A DNA stretch of 64,000 nt, from NCBI RefSeq assembly GCF_002531825.1, contig NZ_NWSX01000002.1, positions 1-64,000 of the forward strand. Direction: 5' to 3'. The position numbers were made by a program, and so were the translations under genes. Shown piece by piece: positions 47,373 to 56,563 of this stretch. This DNA comes from Rhizobium sp. J15. GTDB taxonomy: Bacteria > Pseudomonadota > Alphaproteobacteria > Rhizobiales > Rhizobiaceae. The stretch's first letter is position 1. The number at the start of each line of letters is the position of its first letter. Under the pieces are notes generated by a model. The model was not told the origin of the DNA and did not search any database. It was given only the letters and a program-made list of their open reading frames with translations.

Positions 47373-48422
47373 TCAGTCCTTCGGCTCGAAATCGGCAGGC
47401 CGACGGCCGGCGCCCTGCCGCGTCAGCATCCAGCCGGGATATTCGGGCGCAAGCGCGCTCACCTCGTCGAGCTTCTTCATATCGTCCTCATCGAGCTTCA
47501 GCTTGACGGCGGCCAGATTTTGGTCGAGCTGATCGACCCGCTTGGCGCCGATGATGACCGAGGTGACGAAAGGCTTGGCGAGGATATAGGCGAGCGCGAC
47601 TGTCGCGACGCCGACGCCGTGCTTCTCGGCAACCTCGCGCATGACCGCGACGCAGGCCCAGGCCTTGTCCTTGTCGACGGGCGGGAAATCGAAATTGGCG
47701 CGGCGGCCTTCGCCATTGCCGGGCGCGCCGGGACCATATTTGCCGGACAAGAGACCGCCGGCGAGCGGCGACCAGACCATCAGGCCAAGCTTCTCCTCCT
47801 GCATCATCGGCACGATGTCGCGTTCGAGATCGCGTCCGGCGATGGAATAATAGGCCTGCACGCTTTCGAAGCGGGCAAAGCCGCGGCGTTCGGACAGGCC
47901 GAGCGCCTTGGAAATGCGCCAGGCCTGCCAGTTGGAGACGCCGATATAACGCACGAGACCGCGGGAAACGAGATCGTCGAAGGCGCGCAGCGTCTCTTCG
48001 ATCGGCGTGACCGTATCGGTCGCATGGATCTGGTAGAGGTCGATATGATCCGTCTGCAGACGCTTCAGGCTCGCCTCGACGGAATCCATGATGTGGCCGC
48101 GCGAGGCGCCGCGGTCGTTCGGCTTGTCGCCCATCACGCCGTAGACCTTGGTGGCGATGACGACGTCCTTACGGGGCACGTCGAGGTTCTTCAGGGCCTG
48201 GCCGAGCAGCCTTTCGGACTCGCCGAAAGAATAGACGTCGGCCGTGTCGATGAAATTGACGCCCGATGCAAGCGAGCGCTCGACGATCCGGTCGGCGGCA
48301 TTCTGGTCGACGTCGGCGATGGCGCCCCAGGCGCTGCCCTGCTTGGCTTCGCCGAAGGTCATCGTGCCCAGGCAGATTTCCGAGACGAAAAGTCCGGTAT
48401 TTCCGAGTTGGTTGTAACGCAT
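47373..48422 (-). CDS. Aldo/keto reductase
   Basis: A 349-residue NADPH-dependent oxidoreductase of the YghZ/Tas-like AKR group. The catalytic tetrad is visible: Asp and Tyr in FIDTADVYSFGESE (about 52-65), Lys in VVIATKVYG and His in LYQIHATD. The NADP-binding C-terminal segment (VTSVIIGAKRVDQLDQNL) is present. The ATG at 48422 (MRYNQLGNTG) is the family start. Substrate unknown. It is divergent from the HAD gene. Confidence 0.92.
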   Translation of the reverse strand: MRYNQLGNTGLFVSEICLGTMTFGEAKQGSAWGAIADVDQNAADRIVERSLASGVNFIDTADVYSFGESERLLGQALKNLDVPRKDVVIATKVYGVMGDKPNDRGASRGHIMDSVEASLKRLQTDHIDLYQIHATDTVTPIEETLRAFDDLVSRGLVRYIGVSNWQAWRISKALGLSERRGFARFESVQAYYSIAGRDLERDIVPMMQEEKLGLMVWSPLAGGLLSGKYGPGAPGNGEGRRANFDFPPVDKDKAWACVAVMREVAEKHGVGVATVALAYILAKPFVTSVIIGAKRVDQLDQNLAAVKLKLDEDDMKKLDEVSALAPEYPGWMLTRQGAGRRPADFEPKD

Positions 48423-48655
48423 GGTCGAAAAATTCCTTTGTGTCTGCCGCAAGGGGGCTTGCGAACTCGATAACTTCATTTTTTGATTATTGGCCTGCGC
48501 GTGACAGGCACAGCCGTAGCTGGCTGCTGGGTGAGGCAAACTCGATGTAGTGCGGCGGCGGCGCTTTTCAACGCGCGTCCCGCACCGGAGGTAACCGCCC
48601 TTGTCTCGACACAGGCGGCCGATAGATTGCCGGCCCTATTTCAAGAGGTGCGCAT

Positions 48656-49360
48656 ATGGCGACGCGTCCACTGACCACCATCGGCTTCGATGCCGACGAT
48701 ACGCTTTGGCAGAACGAACAATATTACCGACTGACGGAAGCGCATTTTACCGGGCTTCTTGCCGATTTCGCCGAAGGACCGAAGATTTCGGAGCGGCTGC
48801 TGGAGGCCGAAAAACGCAACCTTCGTCACTACGGCTTCGGCATCAAGGGCTTCACGCTGTCGATGGTCGAGACCGCGATCGAGATCACCGAGGGCAAGGT
48901 TCCCGCGAGCGTCATCGCCAAGATCCTCGATACCGGCCGCGATCTTCTCAACCATCCGGTCGAGACCATGCCGCATGTGCGCGACACGCTGGAGGCGCTT
49001 GCCGGCAAATATCTGCTTGTCATGATCACCAAGGGCGATCTCTTCGATCAGGAGCGCAAGCTTGCCCAATCCGGGCTCGGCGATTTCTTCGATGCCGTCG
49101 AGATCGTCTCCGACAAGACGGCCGTCACCTACCGCCGCATCTTCGCCAAGGTGGGCGACGGGCCGGAGCGGGCGATGATGGTCGGCAATTCGCTGAAATC
49201 GGACATCGTGCCGGCAATCGCCGCCGGCAGCTACGGCGTCTTCGTGCCGCATGAGCTGACCTGGGTGCTGGAGCATGTCGACGAGCCGACGGAGGCGCCG
49301 CGCTTTCGCAAGATCGGCCATCTCGGCGAATTGCGCGAGCTGATCGACCGGCTTTCGTGA
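48656..49360 (+). CDS. HAD-superfamily hydrolase
   Basis: A 234-residue HAD phosphatase. Motif I is GFDADDTLWQNE (about 10-21), motif II MITKGD (Thr/Lys about 122-125), motif III Lys in IVSDKTAVTYRRIF, and motif IV MVGNSLKSDI. The cap is helical. The W after TL (DDTLW) is typical of a subgroup with unknown substrates. It converges on the small secreted protein at 49378. Confidence 0.88.
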   Translation: MATRPLTTIGFDADDTLWQNEQYYRLTEAHFTGLLADFAEGPKISERLLEAEKRNLRHYGFGIKGFTLSMVETAIEITEGKVPASVIAKILDTGRDLLNHPVETMPHVRDTLEALAGKYLLVMITKGDLFDQERKLAQSGLGDFFDAVEIVSDKTAVTYRRIFAKVGDGPERAMMVGNSLKSDIVPAIAAGSYGVFVPHELTWVLEHVDEPTEAPRFRKIGHLGELRELIDRLS

Positions 49361-49377
49361 CCGGATTCAAACACGCC

Positions 49378-49866
49378 TCATTGCGGCTTGGGGGGCGCCT
49401 TCGGAAAGAGCGACGGGCTCTCTGGTTCAGGCTGCGCTTTCGGTTGCGGGGCAGCAGCCAAGGGCTCGATCAGGATGCTGAAGGGAGCGCCGAGGCCGCG
49501 GCGCGGCGAGACCTTGGAATAATAGGGCCGCAACAGCCAAGTGGTGTTTTCCTTGATCGTCGTCTCGAAGCTCGAGCCGTCCTCATCGGTGCCGAAGAAA
49601 GCCTCGTCATCCGGCTTCGACAGGTCGAATATTGCCAGAAAGGCAAACTTGCTCTTTGTGGCAAAGCTGACCTTCACGTGCTGGCCGGCGCGCACCGGCA
49701 GCGTATAGACGTGGCCGTTGCCGAATTTCGTCCAGCCCTTCAGCTGCATGGCGACGGCTGGAAACTGCAGTTTTTCCAGCTTCTCGCCGGGCTCGAGCTG
49801 CGGCGCCTGCGCCATGGCGGGCGCAGTCAGGAAAAACAGGGCAGCGGCGGCGATCATCGTTCTCAT
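49378..49866 (-). CDS. Small secreted protein of unknown function
   Basis: A 162-residue protein from ATG 49866 with a signal peptide (1-19, APAMAQ). The beta-rich core (GNGHVYTLPVRAGQHVKVSF, LAIFDLSKPD, NTTWLLRPYYSKV) resembles pre-peptidase C-terminal-type carbohydrate/protein-binding sandwiches, and the tail is Pro/Lys-rich. It begins 11 bp after the tag stop, so the two are probably cotranscribed. No catalytic motif is seen. Confidence 0.75.
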   Translation of the reverse strand: MRTMIAAAALFFLTAPAMAQAPQLEPGEKLEKLQFPAVAMQLKGWTKFGNGHVYTLPVRAGQHVKVSFATKSKFAFLAIFDLSKPDDEAFFGTDEDGSSFETTIKENTTWLLRPYYSKVSPRRGLGAPFSILIEPLAAAPQPKAQPEPESPSLFPKAPPKPQ

Positions 49867-49877
49867 CAATGCATCTC

Positions 49878-50507
49878 TCACGGGCGCACCAAGGCGCTGC
49901 GCATCGCCTCCACCTCGGGCCGGCAATAGCAGCCCTCCAGATGATCGTTGACGAGACCCATCGCCTGCATGAAGGCATAAACTGTGGTCGGACCGACAAA
50001 GGTCCAGCCGCGTTTCTTCAGATCCTTCGAAATGATCACCGAAGTCGGCGTCGTCGGATTGGCGACGATATGGTCGCGGTCGACCACCGCCGGACGCTCG
50101 TTGTGGCCGGGCTCATAGCGCCAGAAATAACGGGCGAGCGAACCGAATTCGTCCCGAAGTTCGATGGCGCGCCTGGCATTGTTGACGGTGGAGACGATCT
50201 TGCCGCGATGGCGGATGATGCCGGCATCGGCAAGGCAGCGGGCCACATCCTCCTCGCCGAAGCGCGCGACCTTCTCGAAATCGAAGCCGGCGAAGGCGGC
50301 GCGGAAATTTTCCCGCTTGCGCAGGATGGTCAGCCAGGAGAGGCCGGACTGGAAGCCTTCGAGGCATATCTTCTCGAACAGGCGGATATCGTCGGTGACG
50401 GGGTGCCCCCATTCCTCATCGTGATATCTCAGATAATCCGGCAGGTTGGCGTGCCAGTGGCAGCGGCTCCTGCCGTCCTCGCCGATGATGATGCCAGTCG
50501 TGCTCAT
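49878..50507 (-). CDS. tag: DNA-3-methyladenine glycosylase I
   Basis: A 209-residue base-excision glycosylase that removes 3-methyladenine. The zinc ligands of Tag are in place: Cys in RSRCHW, His in LRYHDEEWG, and His and Cys in NDHLEGCYC near the C-terminus. The GLSWLTILRKRENFRAAF helix region is conserved. Start ATG 50507. Confidence 0.95.
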   Translation of the reverse strand: MSTTGIIIGEDGRSRCHWHANLPDYLRYHDEEWGHPVTDDIRLFEKICLEGFQSGLSWLTILRKRENFRAAFAGFDFEKVARFGEEDVARCLADAGIIRHRGKIVSTVNNARRAIELRDEFGSLARYFWRYEPGHNERPAVVDRDHIVANPTTPTSVIISKDLKKRGWTFVGPTTVYAFMQAMGLVNDHLEGCYCRPEVEAMRSALVRP

Positions 50508-50734
50508 GTCCGCTTCATTCTCCCGGGCAGGCTTGGTTTTCCACCCTGATTCCGGCTTTACCATTTGCAAACCGTCTTTCCAAACCGATCGGTAACCCTG
50601 ACGAAAAGTTTATCCGGCCGGCCGGCCTTTCAGGAATCGATCTTTACCATTCACTGGCGGAAAGGGTGGCAGCGTCTCAGCGGGCGGACATGGGCCGCCA
50701 GCACATTTTCGTTCATTTGTAGAGAGTTCGTCCG

Positions 50735-51481
50735 ATGATGAAACACATTGTCCTTGCCGCAGCCCTCTGCGGCATCTTCTCCAAGGCCGCCATTGCAGAC
50801 GACCGCTACGCCACTCGCCCGCCTGTCGTGCTGAGCCCGGATCTCACCGCGCCGTGGATCAATCAGCTCGGCGGCAAGGTGCGTCCCGTCGTCTACCAGC
50901 GGCCGGTCATCCAGCGCCAGCAGCGCGGCCTCTTCCAGCGCCGCGTCCTGCGCCAGGCGCCGCAGGCAGCGCCCCAGACCGTATCGGCGATCAGACCCGG
51001 CATACCGGCGATCCGCAATCCGATCGAGCCGCAATTCCTGCCGCAGATGGTGGACTACGACACCAAGGAAAAACCCGGCACGATCGTCATCGATACCAAC
51101 AACCGCTTTCTCTATCTCGTCATGGAAGGCGGCAAGGCCCGGCGCTACGGTGTGGGCGTCGGCAAGCCGGGCTTCGAATGGGCGGGCGTCCACAAGATCA
51201 CCCGCAAGACGGAATGGCCGGACTGGACGCCGCCTTCCGAGATGATCAGCCGCGAAGCCGCCAAGGGCCATTACCTGCCGGCGCGCATGGACGGCGGCCC
51301 GGAAAACCCGCTCGGCGCCCGCGCCATGTATCTCGGCTCGACGCTCTACCGCATCCATGGCACCAACGCACCCTGGTCGATCGGCAGCGCCGTTTCTTCC
51401 GGCTGCATCCGCCTGCGCAACGAGGACGTCGTCGATCTCTACGACCGCGTCAACGTCGGGACCCGCGTCATCGTCATGTAA
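50735..51481 (+). CDS. L,D-transpeptidase (YkuD family) 1
   Basis: A 248-residue secreted enzyme that forms 3-3 peptidoglycan crosslinks or attaches lipoproteins. It has a signal peptide (1-21), an Arg/Gln-rich linker (about 45-95) and a YkuD domain (about 110-245). The catalytic motif is HGTNAPWSIGSAVSSGCIRL, with the nucleophile Cys in SSGCIR. A paralogue follows at 51719. Confidence 0.94.
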   Translation: MMKHIVLAAALCGIFSKAAIADDRYATRPPVVLSPDLTAPWINQLGGKVRPVVYQRPVIQRQQRGLFQRRVLRQAPQAAPQTVSAIRPGIPAIRNPIEPQFLPQMVDYDTKEKPGTIVIDTNNRFLYLVMEGGKARRYGVGVGKPGFEWAGVHKITRKTEWPDWTPPSEMISREAAKGHYLPARMDGGPENPLGARAMYLGSTLYRIHGTNAPWSIGSAVSSGCIRLRNEDVVDLYDRVNVGTRVIVM

Positions 51482-51491
51482 TAGCACACAT

Positions 51492-51550
51492 AATAGCTGG
51501 AGCAATTCCAGCAAAAGCGTGCAGCAGTTTTTCTGTCGAAATTCTGTGAA
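51492..51550. repeat. Degenerate intergenic repeat between L,D-transpeptidases
   Basis: GCTGGA-GCAAT-TCCAGC (about 51495-51511) followed by CAAAAGCGTGCAGCAG and a T-run resembles the GGAAAACTGC/GCGGTTTTCC palindrome in the 53227-53311 element. It may be a decayed copy that now serves as a transcript end. Confidence 0.4.
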
Positions 51551-51718
51551 AACAATGAGATAGATCACTTCCGTGTTTCGTGGAAAAACGGAAGTTCTCT
51601 AGCAAGCCGCAAGAACAGGCGGCTTGCTCACCCGAAATTGCTTCACCCGGCCGGACCGATCTTGAATCGGACAGAAGTTCATGTAGCTTCAGGCGGACTT
51701 GCTTGAGGGGAATCGATC

Positions 51719-52405
51719 ATGATCAAATTGATGTCAGGTCTGGCTGCGGCCGGACTTGTTCTGTCCTTGATGTCTGCATCCGCCTTTGCCGCGCCTGCCG
51801 GCTCCGACAACGCACGGCGCCCGGCGCAGATCGTGCGCGTGGCGCAGATGCCGAAATATGTGAAGCCGCAGTTCAAGCGCAAGAAAGTGCGCCTGGTAAC
51901 GACAGAACCGATCGGCACGGTCATCATCGATACCAACAACAAATATCTCTATCTGGTCGAAGGCGGCAACCGCGCCACCCGCTACGGTATCGGCGTCGGC
52001 CGTGAAGGCTTCGGCTGGTCCGGCATCGTCAAGATCGGCCGCAAGGCCGAATGGCCGAGCTGGACGCCGCCGGCCGAGATGCGCCGCCGCGAAGCCGCCA
52101 AGGGCCACATCATTCCCGCTTTCCAGGAAGGCGGCGAGGACAATCCGCTCGGCGCCCGCGCCATGTATCTCTATCAGGGCGGCCGCGACACCATCTTCCG
52201 CATCCACGGCACCAACCAGCCCTGGACGATCGGTCTCAACATGTCTTCCGGCTGCATCCGAATGATGAACGCCGACGTGATGCATCTTTACGATCGCGCC
52301 CCCGTCGGCACCAGGGTGATCGTCATCGGCCCCGGCAACCGGCAGGGCAAGGTGGCGTTCGAGGACAAGGGCATCGACGTGCTGCGCACGATGTTCGGCG
52401 GCTGA
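51719..52405 (+). CDS. L,D-transpeptidase (YkuD family) 2
   Basis: A 228-residue secreted paralogue of the preceding gene. It has a signal peptide (1-23, SAFA), a short linker and a YkuD domain with HGTNQPWTIGLNMSSGCIRM, so the catalytic Cys is intact. GTVIIDTNNKYLYLVEGG closely matches GTIVIDTNNRFLYLVMEGG of the first copy. Terminator at 52426. Confidence 0.94.
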   Translation: MIKLMSGLAAAGLVLSLMSASAFAAPAGSDNARRPAQIVRVAQMPKYVKPQFKRKKVRLVTTEPIGTVIIDTNNKYLYLVEGGNRATRYGIGVGREGFGWSGIVKIGRKAEWPSWTPPAEMRRREAAKGHIIPAFQEGGEDNPLGARAMYLYQGGRDTIFRIHGTNQPWTIGLNMSSGCIRMMNADVMHLYDRAPVGTRVIVIGPGNRQGKVAFEDKGIDVLRTMFGG

Positions 52406-52425
52406 GCAACACTTGCGAAAAAACG

Positions 52426-52456
52426 AAAGGCGCATTTTGACGCGCCTTTTCTTTTC
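52426..52456 (+). terminator. Terminator after L,D-transpeptidase 2
   Basis: AAAGGCGC (52426-52433) pairs with GCGCCTTT (52442-52449), followed by TCTTTTCC. Confidence 0.8.
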
Positions 52457-52527
52457 CTTAGACTTTGCGGCGGAAAGCTGGCACAGGTGCCTAAGAGTCG
52501 ACATATTTGCAATATCGGGGCTATTCA

Positions 52528-53202
52528 ATGACATATGCGCTGCGTTCCTCCGCTTCCCTACTTGCGGGCATCGCGCTTTTCACGATCTGTTCGGCAGCTT
52601 CCGCCTCGGCGGAAGACCTGGAATTCTCCATTTACGGCGGCTATCAGACCGCACCGCACAGCGGCGTCGACGTCTCCGACGGCACGCATTTCACCGCCGG
52701 CTGGGAAGGCAAGTCCTTCGGCAGCCCGCCCTATTACGGCGCCCGCGTCACCTGGTGGCTCGAGGATTTCAACAAGCCGAACTGGGGTATCTCGCTCGAT
52801 TACACCCATGACAAGGTCTATGCCGACGACGACACGCTCGCCAAGGCCGGCTGGTCGCATTTCGAATTCACCGACGGCCTGAACCTTCTCACCGTGAACG
52901 GTCTCTATCGCTTCCAGGATCCGGCCCGCCGCTGGACGCCCTATCTCGGCGCCGGTATCGGCGTGAACATTCCGCATGTCGAAGTCATTCGTCCCGAAGG
53001 CAAGACCTGGGCCTATGAATTCGGCGGCGTGACGCTGCAGGCACAGGCCGGCGTCGACTTCAAGGTGACCGAGCGCTGGTCGACCTTCGTCGAATACAAG
53101 GGCACCTATTCGCGCGTCGATGTTCCGATCGACAGCGGCGACCGGCTGAAGACCAACATCTTCACGAATGCCGTCAACGTCGGCGTGTCGTTCCACTGGT
53201 AA
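52528..53202 (+). CDS. lpxQ: Outer-membrane beta-barrel, probable lipid A oxidase LpxQ
   Basis: A 224-residue protein with a signal peptide (1-29, ASASA) and an amphipathic beta-strand pattern throughout (LEFSIYGGYQTAPHSGVDVS, WTPYLGAGIGVNIPHVE). It has a C-terminal aromatic residue (VSFHW), the outer-membrane insertion signature. Size and sequence fit rhizobial LpxQ, which oxidises the proximal glucosamine of lipid A to 2-aminogluconate in the outer membrane. The fold is certain; the enzyme assignment is recall-based. A TTG seven codons upstream is a less likely start. Confidence 0.6.
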   Translation: MTYALRSSASLLAGIALFTICSAASASAEDLEFSIYGGYQTAPHSGVDVSDGTHFTAGWEGKSFGSPPYYGARVTWWLEDFNKPNWGISLDYTHDKVYADDDTLAKAGWSHFEFTDGLNLLTVNGLYRFQDPARRWTPYLGAGIGVNIPHVEVIRPEGKTWAYEFGGVTLQAQAGVDFKVTERWSTFVEYKGTYSRVDVPIDSGDRLKTNIFTNAVNVGVSFHW

Positions 53203-53226
53203 TATTGAATTACGGCTGCGGTGTTA

Positions 53227-53311
53227 GAGCGGTTCAGCTTCGTTAAGCAGGACCGCTCTAGCCTTTTTGGGGAGACGGAAAACTGCTTCGCGGTTTTCCT
53301 GAAATCGCTCT
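53227..53311. repeat. Intergenic palindromic element (AGAGCGGTTC type)
   Basis: AGAGCGGTTC...GGACCGCTCT (about 53227-53260), then GGAAAACTGCTTCGCGGTTTTCC (about 53278-53300) and a closing CGCTCT. A double-palindrome element of another family than the pair at 47246/58012, between the convergent lpxQ and 53310 genes. Confidence 0.65.
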
Positions 53312-53750
53312 ACTTCGTCCCGCAGCTAACCTTGCCCTCAGCGGCGTAGGGCTCGCTGCCGCCTGCGATCGTCAGGGAATAGGTGCCGCTGAAATTGGCC
53401 GCGGCCTTACCGCGCTCGCCGGCGACCACGACCAGATCCAGCGTTGCCCCGCCGGTATCGTCACTACCCCCGTCGAAAACCTCCAGGAGCAGATCGCCGT
53501 CACGCGACCAGTGATTGGTCAGATGCTGCGATTCGAAGACGCGCTTTCCAAAGACGGTCGCCTGGGCGGGATCCTTGACGATAAGCGCCCCGCGAAAATG
53601 GTTGAGCCGATGGCCGGCTTCGCTTTCGAAGCCGCTTTCGAGCGTGAAGCGTGCTTGCTTGTCATCGGCCGAGCAGAAAAAGCGGCTGTCGGCGTGGGCG
53701 ATGCCCGCCTGCACGAGCAATCCCGCAAGAACAATCATTCCGCGCCACAT
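53310..53750 (-). CDS. Small secreted protein of unknown function
   Basis: A 146-residue protein with a signal peptide (1-20, GIAHA) and a beta-rich mature region. It has only two mature cysteines (about 26 and 143), placed at opposite ends and likely to form a disulfide. No domain is recognised. Its last bases touch the repeat element at 53227-53311. Confidence 0.7.
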   Translation of the reverse strand: MWRGMIVLAGLLVQAGIAHADSRFFCSADDKQARFTLESGFESEAGHRLNHFRGALIVKDPAQATVFGKRVFESQHLTNHWSRDGDLLLEVFDGGSDDTGGATLDLVVVAGERGKAAANFSGTYSLTIAGGSEPYAAEGKVSCGTK

Positions 53751-53792
53751 CGCCTAACCTCCCGAAGACGGCCAGGCCGGCCGTCGCAGGCA

Positions 53793-55103
53793 TCAAGCTA
53801 ACGACAAATCCGTTAATTTTTCAGGCACAGCGCCGCCATAGGCCCAATCGAGCAATTCAACGGTATGCAGGATCGGAATGCCGGTGCCGGTGGCGATCTG
53901 GGTGATGCAGCCGATATTGCCGGTGGCGATGATGTCGGCCTTGGTCGCCTCGATATTCTTCACCTTGCGCGCCTTCAGCGCCGCCGAGATTTCCGGCTGC
54001 ATGATGTTGTAGGTGCCGGCGGAACCGCAGCAGAGATGGCCTTCGGCGGGATCGCGCACCGTAAAGCCCGCCGCTTTCAGCAATTGCTTCGGCTGAAGGG
54101 TGATGCGCTGGCCGTGCTGCATGGAACAGGCGGAATGATAGGCGACCGTGAGGCCCTTCGGCACCTGCGCAGGCAGGTCGATGGCGGCGAGATATTCCGT
54201 GATGTCCTTGGCCAGCGCCGAAACCCTGGCCGCCTTTGCGGCATAGGCGGGATCGAGGCGCAGCATGTGGCCGTAATCCTTGATCGTCGTGCCGCAGCCC
54301 GAGGCGGTGATGATGATCGCATCGAGCCCCTGCCCTTCGATCTCACGCGTCCAGATATCGACATTGGCCCGCGCGCTTTCGAGCGCCTGTTCGGCCCGGC
54401 CCATGTGATGAACGAGTGAGCCGCAGCAGACCTCGCCTTCCGGCACCACGACCTCGACGCCAAGCCGCGTCAGCAGCCGGATCGCAGCTGCGTTGATCGC
54501 GGGGTCGAGCACCGGCTGGGCGCAACCGGTCAGGATCGCCACGCGGCCCCGTTTTTCCGTCTCAGGCCGGTGCGTACCGGGTTTTGCGAAGGGCGACGCA
54601 GCCGGAATGCGGCGCGGCGCAAGTGACAGCATGGCGCCAAAGGGCTTCAGCGCGCCACGCCGCATCAGCCCGGTAAAGGGCCGGCCGAGGCGGGCGAGAT
54701 TGAGCGCCAGGCGGAAACGGCCGGGATAGGGCAGCACGGCGGCAAGGATGGCGCGCGTCAGCCGGTTCATCAACGGCCGCTTATAGGTCTTCTCGATATG
54801 GGCGCGGGCGTGATCGACCAGGTGCATATAATCGACGCCCGACGGACAGGTGGTGACGCAGGCAAGGCAGGAAAGACAGCGGTCGATATGGGTGACGACC
54901 TCGGCATCGGCCGGGCGGCCGTTTTCCAGCATGTCCTTGATCAAGTAGATGCGGCCGCGCGGACTGTCGAGCTCGTTGCCGAGCGTCACGTAGGTGGGAC
55001 AGGTCGCGGTGCAGAAACCGCAATGCACGCATTTGCGCAGGATCTTTTCGGATTCGGCGACATCGGGGTCGAGCAACTGCGTCGGAGTGAAGTTGGTTTG
55101 CAT
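53793..55103 (-). CDS. glcF: Glycolate oxidase iron-sulfur subunit
   Basis: 436 residues. Two [4Fe-4S] ferredoxin-type motifs lie near the N-terminus: CVHCGFCTATCP (about 26-37) and CLSCLACVTTCP (about 74-85). Two CCG domains follow (HSACSMQHG; CCGSAGTYN). It passes electrons from the GlcD/GlcE flavoproteins to the respiratory chain during glycolate oxidation to glyoxylate. Third gene of glcD-glcE-glcF, but separated from glcE by a 257-bp gap filled by a repeat. Confidence 0.95.
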   Translation of the reverse strand: MQTNFTPTQLLDPDVAESEKILRKCVHCGFCTATCPTYVTLGNELDSPRGRIYLIKDMLENGRPADAEVVTHIDRCLSCLACVTTCPSGVDYMHLVDHARAHIEKTYKRPLMNRLTRAILAAVLPYPGRFRLALNLARLGRPFTGLMRRGALKPFGAMLSLAPRRIPAASPFAKPGTHRPETEKRGRVAILTGCAQPVLDPAINAAAIRLLTRLGVEVVVPEGEVCCGSLVHHMGRAEQALESARANVDIWTREIEGQGLDAIIITASGCGTTIKDYGHMLRLDPAYAAKAARVSALAKDITEYLAAIDLPAQVPKGLTVAYHSACSMQHGQRITLQPKQLLKAAGFTVRDPAEGHLCCGSAGTYNIMQPEISAALKARKVKNIEATKADIIATGNIGCITQIATGTGIPILHTVELLDWAYGGAVPEKLTDLSLA

Positions 55104-55120
55104 TTACGCGGCCTCCCGTG

Positions 55121-55304
55121 CCCCCTTCGCCCCAGCGGGGAGAAGGTGCCCGAAGGGCGGATGAGGGGGCCGCACCCGGGACAAAAGCGAGAAGACGACA
55201 GACTGCATGCCGTGTGGCCCCCTCATCCGACCCTTCGGGCCACCAACCGGGGTCGAGCCGCGGGTCTCGACCCGTCCTTCGGACCCCCGCTGGGGCGAAG
55301 GGGG
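55121..55304. repeat. 184-bp palindromic element inside the glc operon
   Basis: Outer 19-20 bp perfect arms (55121-55140 with 55285-55304, CCCCCTTCGCCCC...) enclose a second inverted pair (GAAGGGCGGATGAGGGGGCC against GGCCCCCTCATCCGACCCTTC). The whole can fold as one long hairpin. It is related to the fragment at 1-44. Confidence 0.85.
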
Positions 55305-55360
55305 AGCAAGAGGCACCTTCGTGCAATTCATCGAGCGTGGGCAGTCGGCAACAAGCATCT

Positions 55361-56563
55361 TCACGACCCCATCTTCCCCGGATTGAAGATCCCGGCCGGA
55401 TCGAACTTCTCCTTCACCCGCCGCGACAGCATCGCCACCGCCTCGGGCTCCGGATGAAAGGCAGCGGTTGCCGCCCTCGCCGCGGAGGAGGCGCGGATGA
55501 GCGTCGCGTGGCCGCCGCCGAGCACCTTGATGTAGCGACGGACCAGTTCGGCTTCGGGATCCGCCTCCATGCGCATCCAGACGAGGCCGCCCTGCCAATC
55601 ATAAAAGGCATCGACGCCGGCTTCGAGGCGGAGCGCCGCGACGAGCTGATGGCCGGTACCGGGGGCGACCGAGACGCGCCAGACCGGCCGCGTCGTGCCG
55701 TCGGCATAGGGCAGCACGTCGCGGATTTCCCGCCAGAGCCTCTGGCTTTCACTCTCGTCCAGCCGCGTGACCGTGGCGAAGGCAGACATTGCCGCCGCAA
55801 GCTTTTCGAGGCGCACGTCGACGGAGCCGGCCAAGCCCTCGATGCGCAGAACCGTCGCCTCGCCTTCCGGAAGCTTGCCGGCGAGGAATTTCCACGTCAC
55901 CGTCAAAGGCAGATGGGCCGCGCCTGAGACTTCGACCGGCAGCGCCATCGCCGCCGCCATGGCCTTTGCCGCCTCGGCATCGTTGAGGCCGGAGAGAACC
56001 ACGGTCCGTTCCGTCTTCGGGCGCGGCGGCACGCGGAAGGTGACTTCGGTCAGAAAACCCAGCGTACCGTGCGAACCGGCGATCAGCTTGACGAGATCGA
56101 GGCCGGTGACATTCTTCATCACCCGGCCGCCGGCCTTGATGACCTCGCCCCTGCCGTTGACGAAGCGCACCCCGAGCAGGCTGTCGCGGGCAGCGCCCGC
56201 AACGAGGCGGCGCGGGCCGGAGACATTGGCGGCGAAGACGCCGCCGATGGTCGGCTCGCCCGACCTGCCCATGACAAGGCGATGATCCATCGGCTCGAAG
56301 GCGAGCATCTGGCCTGCTTCGGCGAGCGCCGCCTCGACCTCGGCAAGCGGCGTGCCCGAACGGACCGTCATGACCATCTCGCCGGGATTATAGGCGAGGA
56401 TGCCGGAAAGCCTGGTCGATCGCAGCCGGTCTTCGGCGGCAACGGCATTGCCGAAACCCGAGCGCGTATCGCCGCCGCAGATCGCAAGCGGCCGGTTCAT
56501 CTCCGCATGGGCGAAGACGATCGCCGCCGCCTGTTCCTCGCTCGTCGGCATCAGATCGATCAT
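55361..56563 (-). CDS. glcE: Glycolate oxidase FAD-binding subunit
   Basis: A 400-residue FAD-binding type 4 protein (FAD_binding_4 domain about 1-170). It contains GGDTRSGFGN, GRSGEPTIGGVFAANVSGPR (about 128-147) and a Glc-type C-terminal half. It overlaps glcD by four bases (ATGA). It acts with GlcD and GlcF at the inner membrane. Confidence 0.93.
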   Translation of the reverse strand: MIDLMPTSEEQAAAIVFAHAEMNRPLAICGGDTRSGFGNAVAAEDRLRSTRLSGILAYNPGEMVMTVRSGTPLAEVEAALAEAGQMLAFEPMDHRLVMGRSGEPTIGGVFAANVSGPRRLVAGAARDSLLGVRFVNGRGEVIKAGGRVMKNVTGLDLVKLIAGSHGTLGFLTEVTFRVPPRPKTERTVVLSGLNDAEAAKAMAAAMALPVEVSGAAHLPLTVTWKFLAGKLPEGEATVLRIEGLAGSVDVRLEKLAAAMSAFATVTRLDESESQRLWREIRDVLPYADGTTRPVWRVSVAPGTGHQLVAALRLEAGVDAFYDWQGGLVWMRMEADPEAELVRRYIKVLGGGHATLIRASSAARAATAAFHPEPEAVAMLSRRVKEKFDPAGIFNPGKMGS

